37,561 nucleotides of DNA from Planctomycetaceae bacterium (GTDB lineage: Bacteria; Planctomycetota; Planctomycetia; Pirellulales; PALSA-1355): assembly GCA_003153375.1 (NCBI GenBank), contig PLYM01000125.1:78788-116348 (forward strand). The letters are read 5' to 3'. Below are positions 1-6,961 of this stretch, piece by piece (position 1 is the first letter of the stretch; each line of letters begins with the position of its first letter). A model generated the notes under the pieces. The model was not told the DNA's origin. It was given only the letters and a program-made list of their open reading frames with translations, and made no database searches. The position numbers were made by a program, and so were the translations under genes.

Positions 1-866
1 CCCAGCAGGATCACGCGGTCGGGCACGGCTTCCTTGCGCTGTCCCCAAAGCTGCGGGTCGCTGTCGCCTTCGCCCAATGCGCGGGTGTTGATCAAAGCCT
101 CGTAGGTGTGCATGCGGACGTCGGCGTTGACGTCGTCGCCCTTAGTCTCGCCGATCAACGGGTTGAGCGCCGCGCCGGCGTTGTGACCCGCCTTGAGCAA
201 CGTTTCCAGACCATAGACCAACGCGTACTCGTGGGCCCGGTGCAGCGGGTTGCGGGTTTGGAACGCGACGACGCGATTCCAGCCCTTGCTGGCCAGCAGC
301 TTGCGCACTTCACGCGGCGAGAGGACGTACTTACCGAACTTCGGATGCTTGGGCTGCGGCAGGGCGCGAATCGTGCCGCCCAGCAGGTGCGTTTTGTCGG
401 CGTCGCCCTTGAGCACCATGTCGGCGCCGGGGTGATCGGTGCGCTCGGTGAGATAGACGCTTTTGATGTAGCGGGGCTTGTCCCACTCGAAGACGTCGCT
501 GATGGCCAGCGTGGCCACGATGATGCCGGCCGAATTCGTCAGGGCCACGGTTTGGCCCGGCTTGACTTTGCCGGCCAGCTCGGCCGTGACGGGCAGCGAG
601 ATCGGAATCGTCCAGGCATAGAGCTTGCCATTGTGCTCGATGACCGATTCGTCGAGCACGCGGTTATAGGTCGCCCGATCCATCGGTCCGGTCAGCGGGC
701 TGAGCGCGCCGTCGGCAAAGCGGTAAACGGCCGACAAATCGGCGTCGGAAACCGGCACCTTGGTCAGGCCCGCCGCGGCCGCCTTGAAGGCGTCCAACTC
801 GCCAGCCCCCACCGTGCAGCAAACAGGTTCCGAAAGACCACCGTGCGGAGCAATAAGATCGGCCAT
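1..866 (-). CDS. sat: Sulfate adenylyltransferase (ATP sulfurylase), C-terminus cut by window edge
   Basis: ATP sulfurylase makes adenosine 5'-phosphosulfate and pyrophosphate from ATP and sulfate, the first step of sulfate assimilation. Reading the minus strand from the ATG at 866 gives about 288 residues with no stop before the window ends. The N-terminal PUA-like half (about residues 1-165) is followed by the nucleotide-binding signature [10 protein letters not shown] at about residues 203-212, which is diagnostic of the monofunctional bacterial/archaeal Sat family. The rest of the catalytic domain, including the later GRD-type loop, lies outside the window. A GGAAGG Shine-Dalgarno (876-881) sits about 9 bases before the ATG, which fixes the start. 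It lies 153 bases downstream of rsmG on the same strand but has its own candidate promoter, so it is probably transcribed separately. No neighbouring sulfur gene is visible. The family is certain; whether the enzyme acts in assimilation or another sulfur pathway cannot be told here. Confidence 0.95.
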   Translation of the reverse strand, partial: MADLIAPHGGLSEPVCCTVGAGELDAFKAAAAGLTKVPVSDADLSAVYRFADGALSPLTGPMDRATYNRVLDESVIEHNGKLYAWTIPISLPVTAELAGKVKPGQTVALTNSAGIIVATLAISDVFEWDKPRYIKSVYLTERTDHPGADMVLKGDADKTHLLGGTIRALPQPKHPKFGKYVLSPREVRKLLASKGWNRVVAFQTRNPLHRAHEYALVYGLETLLKAGHNAGAALNPLIGETKGDDVNADVRMHTYEALINTRALGEGDSDPQLWGQRKEAVPDRVILL

Positions 867-921
867 TTTCACGTTCCTTCCAGCTTCAAAACGACGACTT
901 TTACGTGTGGGAAAGACGCTG

Positions 922-950
922 AGTATAGGGCGATTTGCGCGAGCCCACAA
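922..950 (-). promoter_or_regulatory. Candidate sigma70-type promoter of sat
   Basis: On the minus strand TTGTGG (950-945) and TATACT (927-922) are separated by exactly 17 bases. Transcription would start near 915, giving a leader of about 50 bases before the sat ATG at 866. The -10 matches the consensus at five of six positions and the -35 at three. Seen by eye only. Confidence 0.45.
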
Positions 951-1019
951 GCGTACTTACTCCGTACCACAGGGGGGCCGGAGGGGGAATCGAAGAGCCG
1001 GCTCAGCGAGCGCCGCGGG

Positions 1020-1685
1020 TCAGACGAACTCGCTCTTCGGGCTGATCGACAGCACCACGCTTTCCGACTCGCTGCCGGGCAGGGGATAGCCGGCAAGCTT
1101 GCGAAGATCGAGGTTGCGCAACAGCCCGGCGGCGCGTGCGTCCTTGCGTTCTTCGAGCCAGGCAGGGCCCTTGATGATGAGCATGCGGTCAAAATGGTCC
1201 CAATGGGGGCCGAACCAGCGCAGGATCTTGGACAGCGGCGCGACGGCGCGCATCACCAACGTGTTGAAGCTCTGTTGCGCCACCAATTCCTGCGCGGGAC
1301 CGTGATGCACCGGCAGCTTCAATCCAATCTCGCCGACGATCGTTTCGACGACCTTGGCCTTCTTGGCCATCGAGTCGCACAGCGACAACTCGAGGTCAGG
1401 ACGCACGACGGCCAGCACAATGCCCGGCACGCCGCCGCCGGTGCCGACGTCGAGCACGCGGTCGCCGGCGTCGATGAACGGTTCGAGCGCGAGGCTATCG
1501 ACAACGTCGCGCGTCACGAATTTTTCATAGTCGGTGTGCCGTGTCAGATTCAGCTTTTCGTTCCAGCTCCACAGCGACCGACAGTAGCGGTCGAGCAATT
1601 CGATTTGATCATCGGGCAAGTCAATCGCGTGCCGGGTCAGTGCGTCTCGCAGGGTATCGGTCTGAGTATCGTTCAACGGTGGCAC
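1020..1685 (-). CDS. rsmG: 16S rRNA (guanine-N7)-methyltransferase RsmG (GidB)
   Basis: RsmG uses S-adenosylmethionine to methylate N7 of G527 (E. coli numbering) in 16S rRNA, the streptomycin-linked 530 loop. The 221-residue protein has the normal family length. It shows the N-terminal helical part with WNEKLNLT (about residues 41-48) and the SAM-binding glycine loop DVGTGGGVPGI (79-89), followed by VMRAVAPL, all typical of RsmG. Translation begins at a GTG (1685); the codon immediately upstream is an in-frame stop, so no longer start is possible. A TTG at 1676 is a weaker alternative. No Shine-Dalgarno is evident. In many bacteria rsmG sits beside mnmG or parA/parB, but here it stands alone, as is common in planctomycetes. 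Confidence 0.95.
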   Translation of the reverse strand: MPPLNDTQTDTLRDALTRHAIDLPDDQIELLDRYCRSLWSWNEKLNLTRHTDYEKFVTRDVVDSLALEPFIDAGDRVLDVGTGGGVPGIVLAVVRPDLELSLCDSMAKKAKVVETIVGEIGLKLPVHHGPAQELVAQQSFNTLVMRAVAPLSKILRWFGPHWDHFDRMLIIKGPAWLEERKDARAAGLLRNLDLRKLAGYPLPGSESESVVLSISPKSEFV

Positions 1686-1721
1686 TCACATTGCATTAGC
1701 GAGGACAGAGGCGTGTGTTCG

Positions 1722-1750
1722 ATTTTTCCGTAACCCACCGCGTATGACAA
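1722..1750 (-). promoter_or_regulatory. Candidate promoter of rsmG
   Basis: Minus strand: TTGTCA (1750-1745), a 17-base spacer, then AAAAAT (1727-1722). The -35 matches the sigma70 consensus at five of six positions and the -10 at four. The leader to the GTG at 1685 would be about 30 bases. Placement is reasonable, but no transcript evidence exists. Confidence 0.35.
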
Positions 1751-2091
1751 GGCCCGGCCGTCGGCGAGGCACAGGCGAAACCAACGAAAAATCGCCGCCG
1801 GTCGGCGAGATCGTGGTCGCCGATTTCAACGAAACGAGCGGTTTTGACTCGCATTTCAGGGGCGGACTCGCTCGCGCCTTTTTGGCTCATCGTGCGAAGG
1901 TGACTGCCAAATTGACATTAGCGAATAACGGGCGTTTCGCGGCGGAAAGCGCAAATTCATCAGCCGTGCGAGGATGCGCTTGACCGCGAGCCGCAGGCCA
2001 TGGTTTGGCACTGCCTTTGCTCCATTCAATAGCTGTCGGCCCAATTGACTGCCAAATCACCTCGGCAGCGTGTTCTTCGTTGGACGGCTGC
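1751..2091. other. Intergenic region between rsmG and hsp20 cluster, with 12-bp direct repeat
   Basis: No convincing gene was found here. One visible structure is the direct repeat TGACTGCCAAAT at 1901-1912 and again at 2046-2057. Each copy overlaps a TTGAC sequence (TTGACA at 1912-1917, TTGACT at 2045-2050) that could serve as a -35, but neither has a good -10 seventeen bases on. The repeat could be a binding site for a regulator of the divergent rsmG and hsp20 units, or chance. No CIRCE element (HrcA operator) was seen. Confidence 0.3.
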
Positions 2092-2107
2092 CGTGAAATA
2101 ATTCACG
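2092..2107 (+). promoter_or_regulatory. Inverted repeat over a possible -10 of the hsp20 cluster
   Basis: CGTGAA-ATAA-TTCACG is a perfect 6-bp inverted repeat with a 4-base centre. It contains AATAAT (2097-2102), which matches a -10 hexamer at five of six positions. The best -35 at the right distance is poor, so the promoter may be activator-dependent or use an alternative sigma factor. The position, 28 bases before the first hsp20 ATG, suits an operator. Confidence 0.4.
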
Positions 2108-2129
2108 AACTCTATCACGAGAGGAGTTT
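2107..2129 (+). promoter_or_regulatory. Leader hairpin that masks the hsp20 Shine-Dalgarno (candidate RNA thermometer)
   Basis: In the RNA, GAACUCU (2107-2113) can pair with GGAGUUU (2123-2129) around a 9-base loop. The GGAG of the Shine-Dalgarno (2123-2126) is then fully paired. Two of the seven pairs are G-U, so the stem is weak, the kind that would melt on warming. Small heat shock genes are the classic targets of such elements (ROSE, fourU). The sequence does not match the ROSE or fourU consensus, so the function is inferred only from pairing and context. Confidence 0.35.
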
Positions 2130-2134
2130 TCACC

Positions 2135-2587
2135 ATGGTCTATCGTAGAAATGGCTTGAATCCTGTCATCCAGCTGCGCGACGAAATGGATCGGCTGGTG
2201 GGCGATTTCTTCGCACCACTTGCTGGCGGTCCGGCGTCGCGTTCGAGCATTTCGGCCCAGGGTTATCCGGCACTCAACGTGTGGGAAGAGGCTGACGTGA
2301 TTCACGTCGAAGCCGAGGTGCCAGAACTGAAAAGCGAGGATCTCGACATCTCGGTCGTCGGCAACGAGGTGGCCATCCGCGGAAAGCGCAGCGCGGGGGT
2401 GCCCGAGGGCGCAGCCTACCATCGTCAGGAACGCGGCGTCGGCGAGTTCAACCGTCTGTTGCGGCTGCCGGTCGAGCTCGATCCCAATCGCGTCGAAGCT
2501 TCACTGAAGGATGGCATCCTGCTGATCAAACTGCCCAAGGCCGAGAGCGCCAAGCCCAAGAAAATCAAGGTCGAGCCCGGCAAATGA
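2135..2587 (+). CDS. Small heat shock protein, Hsp20/alpha-crystallin family (first of three)
   Basis: ATP-independent holdase chaperone that keeps unfolding proteins soluble for later refolding by DnaK/ClpB; cytoplasmic. The 150-residue protein has a short N-terminal arm (about 1-45), then an alpha-crystallin domain starting near PALNVWEEADVIHVEAEVP and running to GILLIKLPKAE near residue 135, and a lysine-rich C-terminal tail. The conserved motif is the variant DGILLIKLPK in place of the usual A-x-x-x-n-G-v-L. The ATG at 2135 has a GAGGAG Shine-Dalgarno at 2121-2126, which may be closed in a hairpin. It starts a run of three hsp20 genes, separated by 68 and 107 bases, that share one terminator. 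Confidence 0.93.
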   Translation: MVYRRNGLNPVIQLRDEMDRLVGDFFAPLAGGPASRSSISAQGYPALNVWEEADVIHVEAEVPELKSEDLDISVVGNEVAIRGKRSAGVPEGAAYHRQERGVGEFNRLLRLPVELDPNRVEASLKDGILLIKLPKAESAKPKKIKVEPGK

Positions 2588-2655
2588 GCGGGAGCGAATC
2601 GTGTGGCGGCTCGCGCCGCGATCCAAACATCCAACAAGCAATGAGGTATCCAATC

Positions 2656-3063
2656 ATGTCCACTGTCAACGTTCATCAAAAGGCACACGGTCAAACCGAG
2701 GAAGCTCGGGCCGAGCGCACCCGCGGCGGCCAGGCTTATCGCCCGCACGTCGACATCTTGGAGTCGAAGGACGAATTGATCCTGGTGGCCGACATGCCAG
2801 GCGTGAAGCACGACAACATCGACATCAACTTCGAGGAACACGTGCTCACGATTCAAGGCCGTGTCGAGCCGCGCTATGGCGAGGGCGTGAATTTCCTCCT
2901 CTATGAATATGGGGTGGGCGATTTTTATCGCACGTTCCGTCTGAGCGAGGAGATCGATTCGACGAAGATCCACGCCGAGCATGCCAACGGCGTGCTGACG
3001 GTGTACCTGCCCAAGTCGGAAAAAACCAAACCCCGCAAGATCGCGGTGACGGCTTCGGCCTGA
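2656..3063 (+). CDS. Small heat shock protein, Hsp20 family (second of three)
   Basis: Hsp20 chaperone of 135 residues from the ATG at 2656. The alpha-crystallin domain begins near YRPHVDILESKDELILVADM and ends with ANGVLTVYLPKSEKTKPRKI, including the signature NGVLTVYLPK. A longer in-frame start exists at 2584, where the ATG overlaps the stop of the first gene. The ATG at 2656 is preferred because GAGGT lies eight bases upstream and the extra 24 residues do not look like an Hsp20 arm. This copy has an unusual mid-domain stretch, GVNFLLYEYGVGDFYRTF, where the family commonly has a short arginine/glutamate-rich loop (seen in its neighbours as YHRQER and YYQERR). That hints at a different oligomer or substrate preference. 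It is the most diverged of the three. Confidence 0.9.
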   Translation: MSTVNVHQKAHGQTEEARAERTRGGQAYRPHVDILESKDELILVADMPGVKHDNIDINFEEHVLTIQGRVEPRYGEGVNFLLYEYGVGDFYRTFRLSEEIDSTKIHAEHANGVLTVYLPKSEKTKPRKIAVTASA

Positions 3064-3170
3064 TCCGAGGCCTGCGCGGAACGAGACGCCTCGGGTGGGC
3101 AGGGCAAAGGCGGTGTGCTGCCCGCTTGAGCGCGATGTTTTAATCGTTTGACCGGAAAGGAGGGTTCATC

Positions 3171-3662
3171 ATGTCCCTGATTCCTTGGAGAAACAAAAAA
3201 GAGGACGGCGGCGCCGGGCAACTGACGCCCCTGGGTGAGTTTCGCGGTGAGATGAATCGTCTGTTCGAATCGTTTCTTCGCGACGGTTTCAACTTTGGCG
3301 AGCGTGCCACGGGCTTGCCCTCGCTGTTGAGCAATTGGGGCCCGGCGGTCGACGTCGAGGAAACCGACAAGCAGATCCGCGTCCGCGCCGAAATACCCGG
3401 CGTCAAAGCCGAAGACCTCGAGATCTCGATCCGAGGCGATGCCTTGGTGATCGCCGGCGAGAAGAAAGGGAGCGAAGAGCGCAGCGAAGGCGGCTACTAT
3501 TATCAGGAGCGCCGCTTCGGCAGTTTTCGTCGCGAGGTCACGCTGCCCACGGCCGTCGATCCGGACGACGTAAGGGCCGAATATGCCAACGGAATTTTGA
3601 CGGTCGAGTTGAAGAAATCGCTCGAAGCGCTGCCCAAGAAGATTGCCGTCAAGGCGACCTGA
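3171..3662 (+). CDS. Small heat shock protein, Hsp20 family (third of three)
   Basis: Hsp20 chaperone of 163 residues. The N-terminal arm includes a conserved planctomycete/proteobacterial style segment (FRGEMNRLFESFLRD, about residues 24-38). The alpha-crystallin domain starts at GPAVDVEETDKQIRVRAEIP, shows SEGGYYYQERRFGSFRREVTLP in its middle, and ends with the signature ANGILTVELKK (about 140-150). AGGAGG at 3157-3162 gives a strong ribosome site eight bases before the ATG. The stop lies 28 bases before the long terminator hairpin, so this gene most likely ends the hsp20 transcript. Confidence 0.93.
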   Translation: MSLIPWRNKKEDGGAGQLTPLGEFRGEMNRLFESFLRDGFNFGERATGLPSLLSNWGPAVDVEETDKQIRVRAEIPGVKAEDLEISIRGDALVIAGEKKGSEERSEGGYYYQERRFGSFRREVTLPTAVDPDDVRAEYANGILTVELKKSLEALPKKIAVKAT

Positions 3663-3690
3663 GTCGGCTGCTTGCCGTCTGAGGTCGTGA

Positions 3691-3737
3691 GTGTCATGGG
3701 TGATCGGTCGCGATCATCCATGGCACGTCGTTTTTTT
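3691..3737 (+). terminator. Strong intrinsic terminator of the hsp20 cluster
   Basis: A 16-bp stem (3691-3706 with 3711-3726, including two G-U pairs) around a GTCG tetraloop is followed four bases later by seven T residues (3731-3737). It begins 28 bases after the third hsp20 stop. This is a textbook Rho-independent terminator in the plus direction. The convergent VOC gene ends at 3792; the same hairpin has no A-run on its left, so it would not terminate the minus strand well. Confidence 0.75.
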
Positions 3738-3791
3738 CGCCGTCGCAAACGTGGCGCCTTTCAGCCGCGCGGCGTAGCGTGGGCATCGCGC

Positions 3792-4205
3792 TTAGATGAA
3801 CGCCGGGGTCGGCGGGTACGTGCCGATCTCGACGTGGTGGCCGTCCGGATCGCGGCAGAAGAGTTGTGTGATGCCGCGGTCGGCGACCACATTCTTGCGA
3901 TAGGGCACGCCGTGCTCTTTAAGCAGTCGCTCCACCAGATCCAAATCGTCGCAGTGCAGAGCCAGATGATCGTGCCGCGTTTGAATCTCGCCCTCCGGAT
4001 CGGGCGCGGCTTCGTTGTAAATCAGGTGGATCATCAGGCCGTAGTTGTAGAGCCACGCGCCGGGAAAATTGAAATCGGGGCGGACCACTTCGCGAAAGCC
4101 AAGCACGTCGCGATAGAAGTCGCGGCTCGCCTCGACCCGTTTGGTCATGCGGCCCACATGGTTGACGCTCTGGACGGGCAGGGGGGTGGTCACGGCGTGG
4201 TTCAC
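3792..4205 (-). CDS. VOC-superfamily (glyoxalase/dioxygenase-like) protein
   Basis: Vicinal-oxygen-chelate fold protein of up to 137 residues, the length of a single-chain, two-module VOC domain. The first module opens with VNHVGRMTKRVEASRDFYRDVLGF; the second has HLALHCDDLD and ends with LFCRDPDGHHVEIGTY. Candidate metal ligands are the histidines of NHVG and DHLAL and the glutamate of HHVEI, as in glyoxalase I and fosfomycin-resistance enzymes. The substrate cannot be read from the sequence. No ATG start is available: translation begins at GTG, either 4205 or 4193. AGGAG sits directly against the first GTG but 11 bases before the second, so 4193 may be the true start. A promoter lies upstream, and the gene converges on the hsp20 cluster. 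Confidence 0.85.
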   Translation of the reverse strand: MNHAVTTPLPVQSVNHVGRMTKRVEASRDFYRDVLGFREVVRPDFNFPGAWLYNYGLMIHLIYNEAAPDPEGEIQTRHDHLALHCDDLDLVERLLKEHGVPYRKNVVADRGITQLFCRDPDGHHVEIGTYPPTPAFI

Positions 4206-4294
4206 TCCTGATATCTCGCAAAGCCCATCTGCTTTGTCAGCGGGATGCGACGGGAACCGGCGAAATGCCGATCCGGCGGCCTGGGCTCTCCGGC

Positions 4295-4324
4295 AATATA
4301 GTCAGCCCAAGGGCAGGGTGGCAA
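4295..4324 (-). promoter_or_regulatory. Candidate promoter of the VOC gene
   Basis: Minus strand: TTGCCA (4324-4319), an 18-base spacer, then TATATT (4300-4295). Both hexamers match the sigma70 consensus at five of six positions. The transcript would start near 4288, leaving a leader of about 85-95 bases before the GTG start. Confidence 0.45.
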
Positions 4325-4599
4325 ACAATTGCCGATCTTTGCACCGACGGCTCTCGGCTCCCATTGGGGCAATTTGGGAGGGTTTGGGACCGCTGTCAGG
4401 GGCTGCCGGATCGGTTGAATTTCTCGATTCTGACGATTCTCCGGCCGATACCACTGGGTAGGAGCGTGCTTCGGCAGCCGCTGGCGGACAGGCGATTGGC
4501 ATCGAGGCCGTCGTGCCAGCGCCGAGTCGACCTGGAATTCTGCACGGCAGGACGCCAGCGGGCACCCGACCAAGACATTTGAGCCCAGGGGGGAGCGTG
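4325..4599. other. Divergent intergenic region, no gene seen
   Basis: This is the rest of the 394-base gap between the VOC gene and the cysteine-rich protein gene. No credible ORF, repeat or RNA structure was found, and no clear plus-strand promoter for the gene at 4600 could be picked out. Confidence 0.3.
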
Positions 4600-5136
4600 A
4601 TGTTGCTGCAGAGAGCCTATCTCGGCGTGTTCGCACTGGTGCTGGCCACGCAGGTCGGCTGCACGACCTGCCATTCGTGCTGGCCGTGCGGCGATACCTG
4701 GTGCGGCTCGCAATGTGGGCAGTGCATTTGGAGCGAGTGGTTCAGCATGCCGCCCAAATGCTGCGATCCCTGCGACTGCTGCGGCAATTTTGTCGCCTCG
4801 CGCAATCCCTGGGTCCGCCGCGGTGGGCCTCCAATGGGACGGCCCTGCAATCAAGGCCAGGGTTACGGTGCGGGAGCTGCCGGCTTTGCCGACGCCGGCA
4901 TGGATTACGGCGACGGCGGCAGCTATAGCGATGGCCAGAACCCGGCCGACTCCACGTACACCGAAGGCTACGATTCGCAAGACCCGGCGCCCGTGGAGGA
5001 ATTGCCGCCGGCCCCGCCCGGCGCCGGCATTTATCAGGATCAATTCGGGCGAACGGCGGGCTACTCGCGGCCGGTTGATTCGCAGCCCGCTTCCCGTAGA
5101 CTTGGGGATCGGCGGCCGCGAGATTTTGACCGATAG
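4600..5136 (+). CDS. Small cysteine-rich exported (possibly lipo-) protein of unknown function
   Basis: 178 residues from the ATG at 4600; GGGGGGAG lies a few bases upstream. Residues 1-20 form a signal sequence (MLLQRAYLGVFALVLATQVG) ending at a cysteine. The lipobox is imperfect (Q-V-G-C), so lipidation is possible but unproven. The next 44 residues hold 12 cysteines in C-x-x-C and C-C patterns (CTTCHSCWPC, CCDPCDCCG). The remainder is a low-complexity Gly/Asp/Tyr/Ser-rich and then proline-rich tail. A longer ORF starts at 4513 but its extra residues precede the signal peptide and are not credible. The cysteine cluster suggests metal binding or a disulfide-bonded envelope protein. The family was not recognised. 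The gene lies 45 bases before the ThDP enzyme, so the two may be co-transcribed, but no functional tie is evident. Confidence 0.75.
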   Translation: MLLQRAYLGVFALVLATQVGCTTCHSCWPCGDTWCGSQCGQCIWSEWFSMPPKCCDPCDCCGNFVASRNPWVRRGGPPMGRPCNQGQGYGAGAAGFADAGMDYGDGGSYSDGQNPADSTYTEGYDSQDPAPVEELPPAPPGAGIYQDQFGRTAGYSRPVDSQPASRRLGDRRPRDFDR

Positions 5137-5181
5137 TCTGGCAAGCGTGTCGGTCGCCGCGTTCTCGGGCGGACTTGCGGC

Positions 5182-6876
5182 ATGGCCATGACCGGCGCAC
5201 ACGCGTTGCTCCAGATGCTCGCCGATGCGGGCGTCGAATATCTGTTCGGCAACCCCGGCACCACCGAACTGCCGATCAGCGACGCCCTGATTGGCCAGTC
5301 GCGCATCTGCTATATCCTCGGCCTGCAAGAAGTGCCCGTCATGAGCATGGCCGACGGCTATGCCATGGCCTCGGGCAAGCTGGGCGTGGTCAACCTGCAC
5401 ATCAGTTGCGGCCTGGGCAATGCGATGGGCATGCTCTACAACGCCTTTCGCGAAGGCACGCCGCTGCTGGTCACCGCCGGGCAGCAGGACCGCCGGCTAA
5501 AGTTTCAGGAACCGATCCTGGGCGGCGACATGGTGGCCGTGGCCCGGCCGTGGACCAAGTGGTCGGTCGAAGTCGAGCGGCTCGAGGATCTGCCCTCGGC
5601 TCTGCGCCGCGCGGTGCAATTGGCGCTCACTCCGCCCACTGGGCCGGTGTTCTTGTCGCTGCCGATGGACCTGCAAATGGCCGATGCCAGCGGGCTCGAC
5701 TTGACGCCGCCGCGCGTCGTGTCGCACCGCGTGCGGCCGCCGCTCGACGCCTTGCGAAGCGCGGCCGACGTGCTAGCGACGGCGAAGAATCCCGCGATCC
5801 TGATCGGCAGCCGCATTCAAGAGGCCGACGCCGTGGCCGAACTGGTTGCGGTGGCCGAGCGGCTGGGCGCGCCAGTCTACTCCGAGCCGGGGCATGCGCA
5901 CGGGCGGCTGGGTTTTCCGCCCGACCATCCGCTCTATGGTCAGACCGTGCCGCTGTGGGCGCCGGATATCGCCAAACGGCTGGCCGAGTTCGATGTGCTG
6001 CTGGTGGGCGGCTTGGATCTGCTGCGCGAATATGTCTATCACGGGCCGCAGCCGGCGATTCCTCGCCACGCGCGGCTGATTCACTTCGATCAGAACCCTT
6101 ATCAGATCGGCAAGAACTACCCGGTCGAAGTCGGCGTGCTCGGCGATCTCAAGACCGGCCTGGCGGAATTGGACACGACGCTGGCCGCGACGATGTCCGC
6201 GGATCAGATTCAGCGCGCTCAGACGCGCGGCGCGGCACGCCGGCAGACGCATCGCGGCGTGCAAGCCAAACTGCGCGACCAGATCGCCACGCAGCGAGGT
6301 GAGAGGCCGATGATGCCGGGCGTGTTGATGGAGAGCTTGTCGCGCGTGCTGCCGGCGAACGTGGCGGTCGTCGAAGAAGCCGTGACCACGACCGGCAGCC
6401 TGTTTCAGCGGTTGGGCGCGCTCAAGAACACCAGCGGCTATTTCGCCCATCGCGGCTGGGCGCTCGGCTGGGGGCTCGGCTGTGCCCTCGGCGTCAAGCT
6501 GGCCTGGCCCGATCGACCGGTGCTGGCTCTGATCGGCGATGGGGCCTCGATGTACGGGATTCAAGCCCTGTGGTCGGCCGCGCATCACAAGCTCAACGCC
6601 ACGATCGTGATCTGCAACAACGCCCAGTATCAAATCCTCAAAGCGGGCGCCGCCGGTCTCGGCCTGCCCGCCGCCCAACGCGGCCAATTCGAGGGCATGG
6701 ACCTCACCGGCCCCGAGATCGACATGGTCCAACTCGCCCAATCCCTCGGCGTCGAAGCCGAACGCGTCCGCGAGCCCGACGAGTTGGCCGAGAAAGTCAG
6801 CACGTCACTCCAGAACCAAGACCGCCCACGGCTGTTCGACGTGCCGATTCAAAGGTCCTTGGCCGGGCCGGGGTGA
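5182..6876 (+). CDS. Thiamine-diphosphate-dependent enzyme, benzoylformate decarboxylase/acetolactate synthase family
   Basis: 564 residues with the three-domain layout of ThDP enzymes. The N-terminal pyrimidine-binding domain (about 1-165) carries GNPGTTELP (23-31), the glutamate of LQE (E50) that activates the cofactor, and NLH with H73. A central domain runs from about 185 to 330. The C-terminal pyrophosphate-binding domain holds the GDGA...NN signature (452-455 and 479-480). Overall it resembles benzoylformate decarboxylase more than biosynthetic acetolactate synthase: FGNPG-x-x-ELP, a histidine like BFDC His70, and no regulatory subunit gene nearby. The serine that follows GNPG in BFDC is threonine here. 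The substrate, probably a 2-oxo acid, cannot be fixed. Start at 5182, with ATG 5188 as a close alternative; the ribosome site is weak (GGCGGA). Confidence 0.9.
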   Translation: MAMTGAHALLQMLADAGVEYLFGNPGTTELPISDALIGQSRICYILGLQEVPVMSMADGYAMASGKLGVVNLHISCGLGNAMGMLYNAFREGTPLLVTAGQQDRRLKFQEPILGGDMVAVARPWTKWSVEVERLEDLPSALRRAVQLALTPPTGPVFLSLPMDLQMADASGLDLTPPRVVSHRVRPPLDALRSAADVLATAKNPAILIGSRIQEADAVAELVAVAERLGAPVYSEPGHAHGRLGFPPDHPLYGQTVPLWAPDIAKRLAEFDVLLVGGLDLLREYVYHGPQPAIPRHARLIHFDQNPYQIGKNYPVEVGVLGDLKTGLAELDTTLAATMSADQIQRAQTRGAARRQTHRGVQAKLRDQIATQRGERPMMPGVLMESLSRVLPANVAVVEEAVTTTGSLFQRLGALKNTSGYFAHRGWALGWGLGCALGVKLAWPDRPVLALIGDGASMYGIQALWSAAHHKLNATIVICNNAQYQILKAGAAGLGLPAAQRGQFEGMDLTGPEIDMVQLAQSLGVEAERVREPDELAEKVSTSLQNQDRPRLFDVPIQRSLAGPG

Positions 6877-6961
6877 CGGCCGACAAGAAGGTGGTCGGGA
6901 GTCCCGACCCCGTTCCGTTCAGTTTTAATCCTGCGTCTGCGTTGTCGGGACTCGTCGGCCG
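6877..6961. repeat. Nested long inverted repeat after the ThDP gene
   Basis: Immediately after the stop codon, CGGCCGAC (6877-6884) and GAGTCCCGAC (6899-6908) are answered by GTCGGGACTC (6944-6953) and GTCGGCCG (6954-6961), giving a two-part inverted repeat around a 35-base centre. The left side also forms its own 7-bp hairpin, GGTCGGG-AGT-CCCGACC (6893-6909). There is no T-run directly after it. It may act as a weak terminator, or be a REP-type element or the remnant of one. Confidence 0.55.

Noticed and set aside
108-1733. Plus-strand ORF of 541 codons
   Set aside because: It is antisense to sat and rsmG, both with unmistakable motifs on the minus strand; the translation is low-complexity Arg/Gly/Val-rich and matches no family.
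1744-1983. 79-codon plus-strand ORF before the hsp20 cluster
   Set aside because: No ribosome site and no recognisable domain.
4396-5400. 334-codon minus-strand ORF
   Set aside because: It opposes the cysteine-rich protein and the start of the ThDP enzyme; composition is Ala/Arg/Gly low complexity with no family resemblance.
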